Shown: positions 33,978 to 45,628 of the stretch, piece by piece | How positions within the stretch are numbered: position 1 is the stretch's first letter | Layout of the letters: each line of letters starts with the position of its first letter | NCBI GenBank assembly: GCA_002150815.3 | Contig: NDFF03000398.1 | Span: 248,001-312,000 of the forward strand | DNA: 64,000 bases | Direction: 5' to 3' | Source of the DNA: Grammothele lineata | Taxonomy: Eukaryota > Basidiomycota > Agaricomycetes > Polyporales > Polyporaceae | The notes under the pieces: generated by a model | What the model was told of the DNA's origin: nothing | The model's input: the letters and a program-made list of their open reading frames with translations, nothing else | Databases searched by the model: none | Translations under genes and position numbers: made by a program

Positions 33978-36900
33978 TTACATGAAGGAAACCAGAAGCC
34001 CCGCAATCATGATTGCTACACCAACCCCGAGTGATCCTCCACCCGCCCTGATAGTACCGCTCGTCTTGTTCTGGGAAGCGCCTCCGGTTGAGCTAGGTGA
34101 CGCGCTGGTGGCCGTCGCGGTCGCGATGAAGCTGTTCCACGCCGCGATCGTCGCGGACGGGTACACAAACGTAGACGTCGTCGATATGCTACCCAAGTAG
34201 ATCCCGTCTTGCCCGCGGAGCGCGTCGACCGCCAGCGCGGGATCTTCGCCGCCGACAGCGGCCACGGAACTGTCGGTGACGAGGCCGGTAGTGTTGGACC
34301 CGAAGATGAACTCCCGTGCGAGGACGAAGCCCTGAGAAGACGCGCGTCCTACGTTAGTGATCGCGGGGGTACAAGAACAGGAGCATGGGATACGTACGCG
34401 CTCCGGGGAGTTGTATGGGATGAGGTGCCCTGCGCCCTGGACGAGAACATACGTCCAGTTGCGCTCTTGATGGACGATCCCGGCTTGCTTCCCGTCGTCG
34501 TCGAACCAAGGTGTGGATGGTCGGCGAGAGAATCCTTGTACCCCGCCGAAAGTTGTATTCTACGCTAACGTCAAGGCGTGTTCGCACTCGGTAAAACGTA
34601 GACATGCATACCTGGATAACGACTGTATCACCGTCCGTGAGTTCAGAGGATCAAGCTAGCAAGAAAGCACAATGCATACCTTCCGTGCCACGATGCGGAA
34701 CGAGGGAGTCATCGTTGCCAGAATAGAGTATGACGTGGACGCCTTTCCCACTGGCGTTCGTAGCGAGTTCGTCAAAGAACGTCATAGGTCTTGGGAAAGG
34801 TGTAAGCGTGGTGAATGAACAACATCTACTTGTTATAGCACTGCGGTCGCGACTTACTCGGGACCTACCCAGCATTCACTTGTCAGAATAGGCGGACAGA
34901 TGACGGGTAGAAAGACTCACTAAGATCATTACCGTTGACCGGGTCGCGAAGGAAAGGATAGAATATCGAAGGTTGCCACGTTTTGCTGGTTGGCGCATGC
35001 ATGGCCGCGCGTGCAGCAGGGTCTGTGACCATTACGGCCCGACTTGGTGAGCCATGAGGGCGGCTCCACGGTTTGATCGGACACTCACTGTTATAAAACT
35101 CTGACCCGCTGGTTGGGGACTCGGGAAGGAGACCATCGGGGATCTGATATACCTGGGGAGTGTGCGTCAGCTCTCTTGAGAACCTCATCCGGATAACACT
35201 TGGACATACATCGAAGCCGCTTTCGTGTGTCTCATCTGCGCCCGATGGGATGTCATCAGCGCCACAAACCTGAGATGCGTAGTACAGGAGAGAAGGACTC
35301 ACTCCACGGAGCGGAAAAGTTCGCCGCGTAGTCGAGCGCCAGACCCCATATGTCGCATCCGTAGTTTGGATCGATGGTGCCGGTCAAGGGCGGCGCACGG
35401 CGCGCGAGCGAGCCAGAGTCAGCGCGCTTTGCATTCTCCGCGGCGGTGGTTGCCGCGTCGAGCATGGATTTAGTGAGCCGCTGCCGCATCTTCTGGCGCC
35501 GAGAAGTAGCCGAGCGACTAGAGGATCCTCCGTATGACCCTGGGACCTCGACGAGGAGGGTGGGGAAGTGCCCACCCGTTTGGGGGTAGGTGAAGTTGAG
35601 GTCGTAGCCGCAGAGGTGAAATCTGAGTTGGCCATCTTAGCGTGGGCTGTAATCGAAGCTACCGCAAGGTGGAGTGCACGTACTGCTCGCGAATGTACTC
35701 GAACTCATCCTGATCGTAATTAATGAGCTGAGGGTATGTCTCAATAACGGTGAGCTGTGGCGTTCCCAGGGTTCTGTTGAGTTTTTGTTGCACACGAATT
35801 CTAACGGCGGAGGACTCACCGTAGGGACTACGTTGAAGACGGCATCATTCCCTATCGTACCGTCGCCAATGGAGAATCTCGCAATATGGACGGGCGGCTT
35901 CTCCAGACCAAAGTATGCCTTCATGATGTATGGCTGGAGAGGGCTTTATTACTACGTAAATATGAGAACACACGAATTCACTTACAATATAGGTCCCTGC
36001 ATAGCTCTCTCCCGTCACGTGGAGTGGGCGCGTGGCGAGACTTGGGAAGACTTTGACAAGGTTTGACAGGAAGCCCATCTAGAATATAGATATATCAGCC
36101 CACGAACGAACGCCAGTATTGATGAGCTGACGAAGTCGCTGCCCATCTGGTCCTCGTCTTGGACTACAGTGGCAGAACGGACTCAGTCTCTACCCTGGAA
36201 GCACTCCAGTAGAAATGCATGACATACCATAACCTGTCTCATCCGTCGTGGACCAACCCACGCCGCTGGGTATACATGCATCAGTTGTGCATGAACAGCC
36301 TTTGGGTTACGTGGCTTACACTGGTTGGTCGACCCACACGTAATCCGCAACCCTGTCCCAGCTGAAGTTGTTCTGTACCGGCATCGAGTCCGCATTTAAG
36401 TGGACAGGTCCATTCTGCACGCGGTGCAATCAGCAAAATCGCACAGCCTCCGGACATTACGTTACGGCAGCCGCCCACCTCAAATGCCTGTCCAATGAGA
36501 CTCGAAGAGCCGGGCCTAGAGAAAATGATCATCTTCAGAACACAGTACTCGTGTGGGACCGTATGCCGTGCATACCCTCCGTTCAACCAGATGCCCCAGG
36601 GCTCATCGGAGCGCTCTCCAGCCGCCGCAGTCAGCGAACCGTTCTCCTTCTCGAACGCCCAAAAGAAGAGCGTATTGTTTGGGTGTCCCTCCCTGTTCAC
36701 CCCGACGTTGCCTGCAAAGTTACGAGGGAGGGTCCAGGTGACGTTGGGCAACGGATCTGTGACCTCAAAGTCTGCAGAGCAGCATACGTCAGATTTGTAG
36801 CGTGCATATACCAGTCTCCAGCGCAAAGAATAGGGGGCTCACATTTCTGCCATTCGGGACTGAAATCGCCCGATGGTTTTCCGGGATAGTCATGAGGCCA

Positions 36901-36981
36901 ACTGCTAGGGGTTACGCCCGGAGGGAGCGCGAATGCAGATGCGACTACCGCAAGGAGTGCCAGGCTCACAGTCCCGCACAT
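33978..36981 (-). CDS. Serine carboxypeptidase (S10), copy B, with membrane-anchor tail
   Basis: Eighteen exons from ATG 36981 to a stop at 33978 encode 656 residues, and all phases agree. A signal peptide (MCGTVSLALLAVVASAFALP) is followed by the S10 core: N-terminal WPHDYPGKPSGDFSPEWQ, GHPNNTLFFWAFE, the nucleophile GESYAGTY (Ser about 204), SGNDDSLVPH (Asp about 472) and GAGHLIPYNSPE (His about 530). A basic insert (residues about 300-350, with RRQKMRQRLTKS) separates the halves, perhaps a processing loop. The C-terminus is Ser/Thr-rich and ends in a hydrophobic segment (GVGVAIMIAGLLVSFM), as expected for a GPI-anchored or membrane-bound protease. Micro-exons are at 34858-34864 (7 nt) and 34612-34622 (11 nt). 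It is in tandem with copy A. Confidence 0.9.
34612..34622 (-). other. 11-nt micro-exon of carboxypeptidase B
   Basis: TCGTTATCCAG lies between an upstream acceptor (GATACAG) and a downstream donor (GTATGC). It encodes the end of Val plus Val-Ile-Gln. Copy A has the equivalent at 30671-30681. In copy C the same residues are encoded without the upstream intron. Confidence 0.78.
34858..34864 (-). other. 7-nt micro-exon of carboxypeptidase B
   Basis: GTCCCGA, the same heptamer as in copy A, is flanked by GGGTAG (acceptor side) and GTAAGT (donor). It contributes 2+3+2 nt across the Ser-Pro-Glu junction. Confidence 0.82.
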
Positions 36982-37922
36982 TGTGGAGGGATACTAGGAA
37001 CAAGGCGTTAATATCGCATCTCATTGAAGCGGCACTTTATACGTGCCCAACTACAGACAGACAGCGACCGTGATGATGAGACGAAGAACCTCGGTCTGAC
37101 AGCTCGACCATGTGGACCTGCCACAGCCGCACTGGCCCCGAACCGGCCGGACGAGAATGTTTCCATCACCAATAGTCCACAAGCTGCGCAGCTTGAACAA
37201 GCACATATCTCTGACTCGGTCCGGAGAGCGGCCAACCAGTCACGGCCTGAGAAGGGGCAATATCGACTCGCGTACGTAGACACTCAAGTCAACCGCATGC
37301 GATGGCGAAATGGAATGCCCACGCATCCAGCCGTCAATACTTCAAACTCCGTGGCAAATAACGTACACGCAGCACTTTTCCGTACAGCAAAGGCTTGTTA
37401 CTGGCACAACACGGCAAACATACGCACCATGAATTGAGTAACCCATCGTCCCACCAATCATAGCATTTCCCACGTGCAACGTAAGCGACGCATGTTGACG
37501 TCCTTGATCTCGTTCACTATGGATTGTCCCCTCCTAGGTCCTCCCGCCAAATGGGCCACGCGCGACTCGTATTTGCTGTCGACATTGCTCGAAGACGTTC
37601 TATGTGGCACTGAGCGCCTGAAAAGGGAACCTGGCCTAAAAGGCAGCATAACTGAAGTGCAGAGACAGGTATAAAGCAGAGTGAAAGGGGGCGGGAGCAA
37701 GGATAAAGTCCAGGCCAAGCTGATGAGGAGAGGTGAGTCTCGTCTAACGGTGGAGAATACTGACCGCTTGTCGGGCGGCCCGTTGGAGCGGCCCGTCGAG
37801 CCGGCGGATAACCGAGCGCCCACGTACTGACTCGGAGTCATGGTTCGTTGGTTTTTCTCTGAGAGGTGACGGTCCTGCCCAGCCTACCATCTCAAAATTC
37901 ACTATCGTACTTACCCGCTACG
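36982..37922. other. Divergent intergenic region, carboxypeptidase B and BTB gene
   Basis: A TATA-like element for B is at 37035-37041. A TATAAAG near 37669-37676 could serve the BTB gene about 250 nt downstream. A + open frame at 37024-37437 shows no family. Confidence 0.45.
37035..37041 (-). promoter_or_regulatory. TATA box, carboxypeptidase B
   Basis: TATAAAG on the minus strand lies about 55 nt upstream of ATG 36981, close to the spacing seen for copy A. Confidence 0.55.
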
Positions 37923-39577
37923 ATGCCCGCTGCCTCAAGCCCTGACCTCTCTCCGAATGCGAAGCCGTCTTCCGTAGCCGACGCTCCTTTCAACAGAACA
38001 ACTGCCGACATCATCATCCGTTCCGCAGATGGCATTCGCTTCCACGTTCATCGGGCGATCCTCTCTGAAGCTTCCCCCATCTTCAATGACATGCTCACCA
38101 TCCCTCAATCCGGTGCTGGGAACAATACGGAAGGTCACGTTCCGGTGGTGGATGTTGCAGAAAGCGGTGAGACGCTGCGAAGACTGCTGTTACTCTGCTA
38201 CCCCGTGAGCAAGCCAGACCTGGAATCGCTGGAGGATATCGTGCCCGTGTTGAAGGCGGCCTTGAAGTACGATATGGAGTGGCCGCTCGATCTCCTCTCC
38301 CGAGACCTCCTTGCGCTTGTACCCCAGGTTCCTCTGCGTGTATGGGCAGTCGCTTGCCGCTCGGGATTGTACGCCACCGCTCAGCGCGCCGCGGCAGAGA
38401 TTAAAGGGCGTGCCAACGGCACCACGCAGAGCATATCTATACTGCAGACTATGCTACAAGAAAACGGAGCGGAGTCGATCCTGGAAGGTGTCAAGGCAGG
38501 CGATTATTTTCGCCTTCGTGAGTTCCTTCTATCTAGCGACCCCAACGAAGCCCTTGCTCTTGTTAGTGCACCAGACCGTGCCGTCTCCAAACCGGATCCA
38601 CCTTCCCTCGCGTTCATTCCACAATTTCCTCCTCCAGACATCGCACTACGGTGTACCGGTGGAGAACGAGTTGAGACTCATCGGCTGATGGTTGCCCTCC
38701 ATTGGCCTGCGCTTTCCAGACAACTATCGCTCGGAGCTGTTCCAGTTGCAGAACCAGTCCAGGAAGCCTCTATCTCAGGATCGGCTTCTGTTCTCCGGGA
38801 ATTACAAGTCGACATGGATTTGTACACCCTAATCGACGTGCTACGAACGTGCTACCTAGGCGAAGACGACCTGCCTTCCGACCCGTCTCGCTTAGCAGCC
38901 TTGTTGGTGTGCGCTAACCGCCATTCAATGCAACGAATCAATCTCGCGGCTCGCAAGCGATGGGAGAACGTGTCGGATACGAGATCCCTGGAGGCATATC
39001 TCGTAGCTGTGCAGTATGATCTGGGACCAGAACTTGTGCATGCGGCGGCAAGGACGACTTTGCAAGCCTCTCTCCTGGGGAATTATGTCCGCGTTATGGA
39101 GGACGGCACAGCGCTCGCATATCATCGCCTCCTGAAATACCACGATGCATGTTCCCTCGCTGTGGGCGCAGTGTTCGAACGAACCCGCTCCGAGTGGTGT
39201 TCTGCCATTTCGCCCATCGCCAAAGGAAGCGACGACTATTACTCGCATAGCCGTCGAGATGCGTTCTGTCAAATCGAAACATTGCCATGGATGCGCGACC
39301 TTCTCGATGCGACCAAACGGGACATCGACAGCTCTCAGAGGGGTCCTTCGGAAAGCGTAGCTAGCTTCAATACTCGTACGCTGCTCTCTTCAGCACGCGC
39401 CAAGGACATGTTCCCCCGCCAACGGCAAGCCGATTGCAACACTCTCATAGCAGCGATTATGAAAATCGAAACCTCCCTGCAACCTGGCATTACAGCAGCC
39501 ATTGACGAGGTGAGCTCTTGCCTCCCGTCTTACTTGACAAATCTCAATATCTTGTCTGTTAGATCTCCTTTGCATGA
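37923..39577 (+). CDS. BTB/POZ domain protein
   Basis: Two exons (37923-39509 and 39563-39577) encode 533 residues; the second adds only ISFA and the stop. The N-terminal BTB fold is at about residues 20-125: TADIIIRSADGIRFHVHRAILSEASPIFNDML is the classic dimerisation core, followed by VVDVAESGETLRRLLLLCYP. A second, more divergent BTB-like region starts near residue 235 (PPDIALRCTGGERVETHRLMVALHWPALSRQL), so the protein may be a double-BTB. Many Agaricomycetes carry large families of such proteins, often as presumed Cul3 adaptors. An upstream non-ATG frame from 37866 was not used. No DNA-binding or kelch domain is visible. Confidence 0.88.
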
Positions 39578-39834
39578 GCCTTGCCGGATACCAATAATGC
39601 GCGAGACGCCATCGTCTTGGTGTGGTAACCGGTAAGTCTCGGAGTTTTATACGCCGCACGCACGAATGGTATCGCTTACACTGAAGCGATCTTACCAGGA
39701 GCTTAAACAGTCACTCTACGCGTTGGGGTCGGCGAAATGGGGTGGTGGCGTACACAACGAAATGAATCGATAATCGAAGGTGGCATAACGAGCATAGGTA
39801 CAACGTTTCGCAACGAACAAATCGCCTAATGGTT

Positions 39835-41714
39835 CTACATACGTTCGGAGCCTTGGAGCGCATGACCTAAGTGTGGAATCAGTAGGATTGTAAGATAGCC
39901 ATCTTCCTTGCTCCCAACCTGAGACTTACCTCCCTCCCCGAGTTCGCCGGCCATCAACGTCGCCTCTTGGGTGTCGGTCGCTGTTTCAAGATGTGTTTCA
40001 TCTCCCTGCTCTTCGACGTTCGGCGCATCTGCCTCCGCCAATTCTTCTACCGTCGTCATCGCTCCAATCGAGCCGATAAATCTCTCGAAGCGAATTGTCG
40101 AGTCGATGTTGAGAGCGTCTCCAGGAGAGTGTCCACGTCCCCATGAACTCGCGTGTGAGACACAATGCTTCGCCTCTTGCAAGTCGAGCATGAATCGCGA
40201 AATCAGTATACTGGTGAAGCTATCAGGACGTGTTAGATGTTTTCCGGGATTGAAATTCTTATCCGGCAGTGTGACAGGACGTACGGAAAGCTAAGCGTCG
40301 ATGCATATCCCAAAATAACAGATCCCTTGTTGAAGGGCGTGTCAATGAGTAATTCTGGTTTGCTTTCGCCTGAGTCATTGAACGTACCTGAACTATAGTC
40401 AACGCGATATAGCTGACGTTAAGGGCCGCCATCACTCTAATATATCCTGCAATTGAGCGCATATCCATAATCAGAAATTGCTGGAAGCCATACGTACATA
40501 AAATAGATAGTCCCTGCAGGGGTGGAAACATAATTTCAGACATACTCCTAGTAACGGAAAGAAAAAGGAAACTGACCATCCTTCAGAAGAATGCGAACGA
40601 ATGATAGACGCTTTCGCCAGACTATAGGCAGCGTATCATGGAGCTTAGACCAAGTGATGTAGATGACTATCGTCTCGGCCGCGATGAGACACAATCGAGG
40701 GGTTACGGAAACTAGACGTTGAAACATCGATCACTCAACACAAGAATACGTGCGCAAAAGTGAGAAGGACTCACGTCTACCGATAAGTGTAGGGGTTCCA
40801 TTTCTTTAGTCAATTCCACTTCTGAGCAACTCAGATCCACGTGGACCACTCACGCTCTAATCCCCACGGGAGCAGCTTGGAGTTCAGGGTCAAAGGGTGT
40901 ATTACACCCTTCTTGGTCGTATATCACAGTGAAATAATCGAGATTTGGGGCTAAAAACTTGGGTAGAGGGCCCATGTAGTATAAGGATCAGCGTACGTAT
41001 AACTTCGTTTCTAAAACGGATGACTGCGGCATACCACAAACTCTACGCCAGACTGAGCAGCTGACAGAGTAAAAATTACGCCCGCTAGAAGCCACTTCCG
41101 CGACACTGCGAAACCGCGTGCGGCAGAGAATACTCATGATTGAAGTCATATTTCAGTGGTACTACCCAATCAACAGAAGCCACAAGAATCGACAAACCTG
41201 CCCACGTGAGATAGAGAGTCGCTGTGATCGTTACTAGTGCATACTGAGTTGACTGACAATCAATTGGCCTTCCGTACGTGTGTGGCAAGGGATCAGTACA
41301 TGCTCTGTGTTCAGTATCTGTGGGAGCTTAGCGTACGTCAGTTGTACTAAGGCTCCAGAGCCACTCTTGCTAATGACTTGAAGAATGATGGAAAGCTCAA
41401 TCGAGTAGTATGCACAAAGCAAGTATCTGTTCATAAGGAATATAATGCTTGCACCCGTGAGACGTCTGCCCCAGAAGAACTCTACTTCGCGGGGGAAAGT
41501 CACTGCCCAGTCGTAGTACACAATTGCTGCAGGGAAGTATCACATCTGTATTTTCTGCTCTAACAAATTCGTCGAGGGACGTACTGGGGATGAGTGCTCT
41601 GATAAACTGTGTTTCAATCGTCTGGTGCCTGTGATAGAAGTGAGAAGAATTTGCCAATGTCCCAGAATAAGATATTACGGACAGCACTTCAGATAAAGCG
41701 ACTGTGTCAATCAT
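39835..41714 (-). CDS. DUF6533-type multi-pass membrane protein, copy 1
   Basis: This is a multi-exon gene on the minus strand; only the exon order, not every border, is secure. Recognisable blocks in order are VYYDWAVTFPREVEFFW with LNRYL-type LMNRYLL, ALVTITATLYLTWAGL, SRKWLLAGVIFTLSAAQSGVEFV, NTPFDPELQAAPVGIRA, LCLIAAETIVIYITWSKLHD, SFVRILLKDG-TIYF, ALNVSYIALTIVQ and ILISRFMLDLQEA, ending in an acidic tail (VEELAEADAPNVEEQGDE). Several segments are hydrophobic enough for a seven-helix membrane protein, the layout of the DUF6533 family common in mushrooms and of unknown function. The start near 41714 is a guess. Its tandem paralogue lies upstream on the same strand. Confidence 0.7.
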
Positions 41715-42317
41715 GACCGTGTTCGTCCTGGGTGAGAAATACCAGTGAAAGTTTGAAAGACATCTGCGTACGATAGGTCGCCTTTTAAGGGCTGCAATGC
41801 CGCCCAGGACGGCGGTTTGAACGTTTGGAATGCTATTGCAACGTGATAATCGGTTCGCAGCGACGGGGAAGGGTCACCTCCCGACAGGTTGACTCCAAGT
41901 TCATCAAGGTGAAGAATCCGCACTCAAAGATAAAACCTTGAGGGGCCTCCGACCTCAGTCGATGTTCCAAAGCGTATTTCAAGTACATGTAAACGCCATT
42001 AGCACTATCATCAGCTCCCATCTGAGGGCCTACATCCCAAACCCAAATCACTGCGCTCATTTACGAGGCGCTTAGGAAAAGGTGTTCGGGTGCTCATGGC
42101 GGTGGCGTGGTAGATAGTGAATCTGCCCGCCACCGCTTTAGTCATGAATAGAGTAGCCGTCGGCCAAAGGTGGTAGACTGTAGTCCACTTACGGTCTTTA
42201 GCAACACTTAAGCAGGGACAAAGCATGAACCACTCACAGCTTCCCTCATCCGAGTCCGCTTCATTACCATGTTTCAGCCACGAGAACAACATCTGAATTA
42301 TCCGTCGGAGCATCCGC
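41715..42317. other. Intergenic between tandem membrane-protein genes
   Basis: Minus-strand open frames here (41711-41923, 41833-42060, 42011-42313) have no recognisable domain. Part of the promoter and possibly the first exon of the downstream copy lie here. Confidence 0.4.
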
Positions 42318-44043
42318 TCACCGCGCTAAATCTTCCATTTGGATGTCACAGCTGCACGTATCCGCTTCCTCCACCGCCCCGACGATAGACACGGTCGTCC
42401 CAAACGAAGCAGTCACCCAGCCTGAGTCAACGTCGACTGTGCCGTAACCGGACACCGTCCCCGCAGCGCTCTCGGCGTCCCAGGTAGAACCGTGTGAGAG
42501 ATGACGGTTCGCAGTCTGCAGGTGGAGCAGAAGCCGTGAGATGAGGATTCCAGTGGTGCTGTTAAGAGACGGAAGAAGATTTAGGTTCGTCAGCGAAGCG
42601 CGTGGTGTCTCCAAGTACGACCTACGGTAAGCTACTCGTCGACATGTATCCCAAGATGTCGGAGCCCTGGTAAAGACTAGAGTTAGGACAACGGGGGTAA
42701 GAGTATGGCTGGCGCCTACCTCGCTGGCGGTTAGCATGATAAACAGTGTATTGAGGACGCAGAGAGCACTATAAAACCACGGGGATTTGAGCGCCGCGAT
42801 CTATCGTAGCATACGAGTCGAGAAATCCACGAACAGGAAGTAAATCGAGCCTGGTGGAGGGGTATAGAAGTAAGCGACATGCGTCCCCTTCGCAGAATAG
42901 CGACCGACCATCTTTGAGGAGAATCCGCGCAAAGGACATACGACGTCTCCATACAACGGAGATGGACCCGTGTAGTTTGTACCATGTAGTGGCGACGACG
43001 ATCGCGTCAGCTATAATCAAGCACACACGAGGTGCTATCGAAGCTATTCATGCCGAGCGATGAGCCTCGGAAATGCCAGGGCACGTAGACGACGTACACC
43101 TGATACGCAGAGAGAAGGTTCAGTAAACATTCCGACTGCACATCCGCGATAAACTCGACCTACAAATCTATCCTCAAAGGCGAGTTCGCGGACAGGTCGG
43201 GGATACACCCGAGCACCGCGTCATATATGACCGCGAAGTGTATCGATCGGGAGAACGGGAACTTATTCAAGATCAAGAATTATCCCCATCGGACGATACG
43301 GCTGCGGACGTACTGCGAGATCAACTCCCGATCGAACGACGGATAGGACGAACACGAGCGTGGTCAAAATCCAGCTCTGAGATAGCGCATATGTTCTTAG
43401 CGCGGAGATTACTAAAACAAGAGGTTAGAAGGAGCCTTATACAGCGCACGTCGATTTGATGCCGACCAACAGATGCATACGCACCTGCCCACACTAGATA
43501 TAGTAATGCGTCAATGACGTAGAGCGCTTCTTGCGCTCGCCTGCAGTCCCAGCTATGACACGCGACTAGTCAGAATGACGAGATACCGACGACACTAGAT
43601 CCAGCAAGGACCTCTGACCTCTGCCAAAGTGAGATCAGAACCTGTTTCGAGCTCTTATCCGACACCGTACACACCTCAGGCTGATTCCCTCGCAGATTCG
43701 CAAGAAACAGGACGTAATACGCTAGAAGAAGATACCTGTTGGTGAGGAAGAGAACGGCCGCAACGGTCGGCCGACTCGACCAGAAGAAGTCCACTTCGGC
43801 GTGGAAGGTCGTGATCCAGTCGTAAAAGACAGCGGCTAGGAATGCCGTTGTCAATACGCCGCCTCGTTCGATAGCTACGAGCTACGAGCGAGCTTCCGAA
43901 CTGACCGGATGCGCCTGCGCCCGCGTAATACTTCGCAAGTCTGTAGGCGGTAAACGGTGAGTGAGCGTTGAGTTGGTAGCAATGAGCCGACGAAAAGGAA
44001 CGAGGACGTACTGGATATGATCTTCAAGGACGACGGTGGTCAT
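42318..44043 (-). CDS. DUF6533-type multi-pass membrane protein, copy 2
   Basis: The gene starts with ATG 44043 in a short exon (44012-44043, MTTVVLEDHIQ). Exon 2 (43906-43940) adds LAKYYAGAGAS, and the following exon holds VFYDWITTFHAEVDFFW and LTNRYLLLAYYVLF. Further blocks are CRRAQEALYVIDALLYLVWA, VCLIIADAIVVATTWYKLH, SFARILLKDG, ALCVLNTLFIMLTASE, GSDILGYMSTS and GILISRLLLHLQTANR, ending DIQMEDLAR. Block order matches copy 1, so the two are tandem duplicates. Predicted topology is about seven helices with a polar C-terminal tail, as in the DUF6533 family. The middle part (about 43080-43240) is poorly conserved and an exon there is uncertain. The function of the family is not known. Confidence 0.72.
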
Positions 44044-45628
44044 GTCCGCTCGACAGATGGTCGACGCCGAGAACGGACGAGTTCATGTATAGGACGAACG
44101 AGCAGAGGCGCCAGCTCAGAGAGACGATGCGCGTGGGAGTCAAACTCGTTCGTCCGGTGTACGTCCGCGCTGGCGCTGAAAAGCAGTCGCGGCCCGACTC
44201 AGAGGCCGGGCTGGGGTGGAGTGGTGCCTTTTCGAACAGCCTGTCGGATATGTCAATGTGATCTTACTGGCCGTATCGTCCGAGCGTCAAGGTTTCAATG
44301 AGGTCGGCTGAGCTCCGTGACTCGGATCACAAAAGTGAACTTTGACTGCGTATACCGTCGAGTTAGCTGTACTGCGGGTAGGATGATTATGATGCTCACC
44401 TGCGAGGTGTTCGTCTGAGGTCGCCACTGAATCTACGGAAGTAGTAGGGGTGGTTTCGACGTAAGAAATATATGTGATTGCCCTGTAGTACCGTAGAGAG
44501 GTACTGATAGCGGCGGCGCGCTGATGACGATGGCGAAAGTGGCCATTGTGGTCGACTATACGAGACAGACCGCAGTTGCACGCCGACACCTGTTGGCCTC
44601 AACATGACTCTCGAGGGTTAGCCTATCGATAACATCGCTACAAGACGCTAGCGCACGCACGACGACATGTCGTAAACAGAGCGTTCGACGCGCTCTGGAG
44701 TCGTGCCATTTCAGCGGTAGCTCAACGACGTCGAGAAAATTACTCACCCGATTCTCACGCTGGCACTGACAGCGACCTCCGACTTGGCGTAGACATCGGA
44801 GGCCACGCATTCCACTATTCAGTAGCCTCGGTCGGATTAGACATTGATTCAAAGGCGCCATAAAGGCTACGACGATCCTTCGCAACCGGCAGTTGCGGAA
44901 GGCCGACGTGACCGTTCCAGTCCGAGCATGACGTCGGGCGTCAAAGGCGACGGCTTCGGATTCTAACACGGACAAACACCATCTATGAACCTGGGACTCG
45001 TCGAGCACGTGCGGACCCCGGATATAACTGACGCGGCGTCTGAAACTTCTTCTAGTATTAATGAAGGCGCGGGCAACTGAACGCAGCCGTATATCTACAT
45101 CCGTCTGCCTTCTACATGCGCGCGGTCGTCACAAGGTCTACGCCTGCCTCCTGCCATGGCGCGCTTTGCGCCACAGGTCCGTACTACGCCTGCGGCGTAT
45201 GCTTATACTCGGATTTTACACCTTCGTAGAGGGATGAGGCAGAACACATAGTAAATACTATCATAAGGTATACATCCAGACCCAAAGAACACCCACCAAA
45301 ACCGAAACCGACACACCCTAAGCCGCCGAGTCCTACAACCAAGCTTCGAGCACTTATGCGTACCGCGCGGGTCCATACACGGCAACCTTCCACAGCAGAA
45401 ACCACGAGGCACCCGACGCGTACCTCCTACGTAACCGCGAAGCCCACCGCGAGGCCTCCCTGCACCCACGGCCGCGGCGCGCGCCAGCTCGAAGCTCCGA
45501 TCGCTGGCCACACCCCCGCGCGTCCGTCGCGGCGGAAGTCGCGATCGAAGGCCTACGCGCGCAAAATTTTCGTCTCTTCTTGAAGTGCGTTGCGTTGCGT
45601 TGCGTTCTGGACCACGCGGCGCTCAGGC
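44044..45628. other. Gene-poor stretch, 1.6 kb
   Basis: Only short open frames without recognisable domains are seen (for example minus 44556-45008, 150 codons, Arg/Cys-rich and probably chance). A pentanucleotide GCGTT repeat lies at 45585-45605. No transposon ends or RNA genes were found. Confidence 0.5.
45585..45605 (+). repeat. (GCGTT)n short tandem repeat
   Basis: About four GCGTT units lie just beyond the 3' end of the phosphatase gene. Low copy number; no function suggested. Confidence 0.75.

Noticed and set aside
44044..45628. Possible third DUF6533-type copy or transposon
   Set aside because: None of the family blocks, terminal repeats or transposase motifs could be found on either strand.
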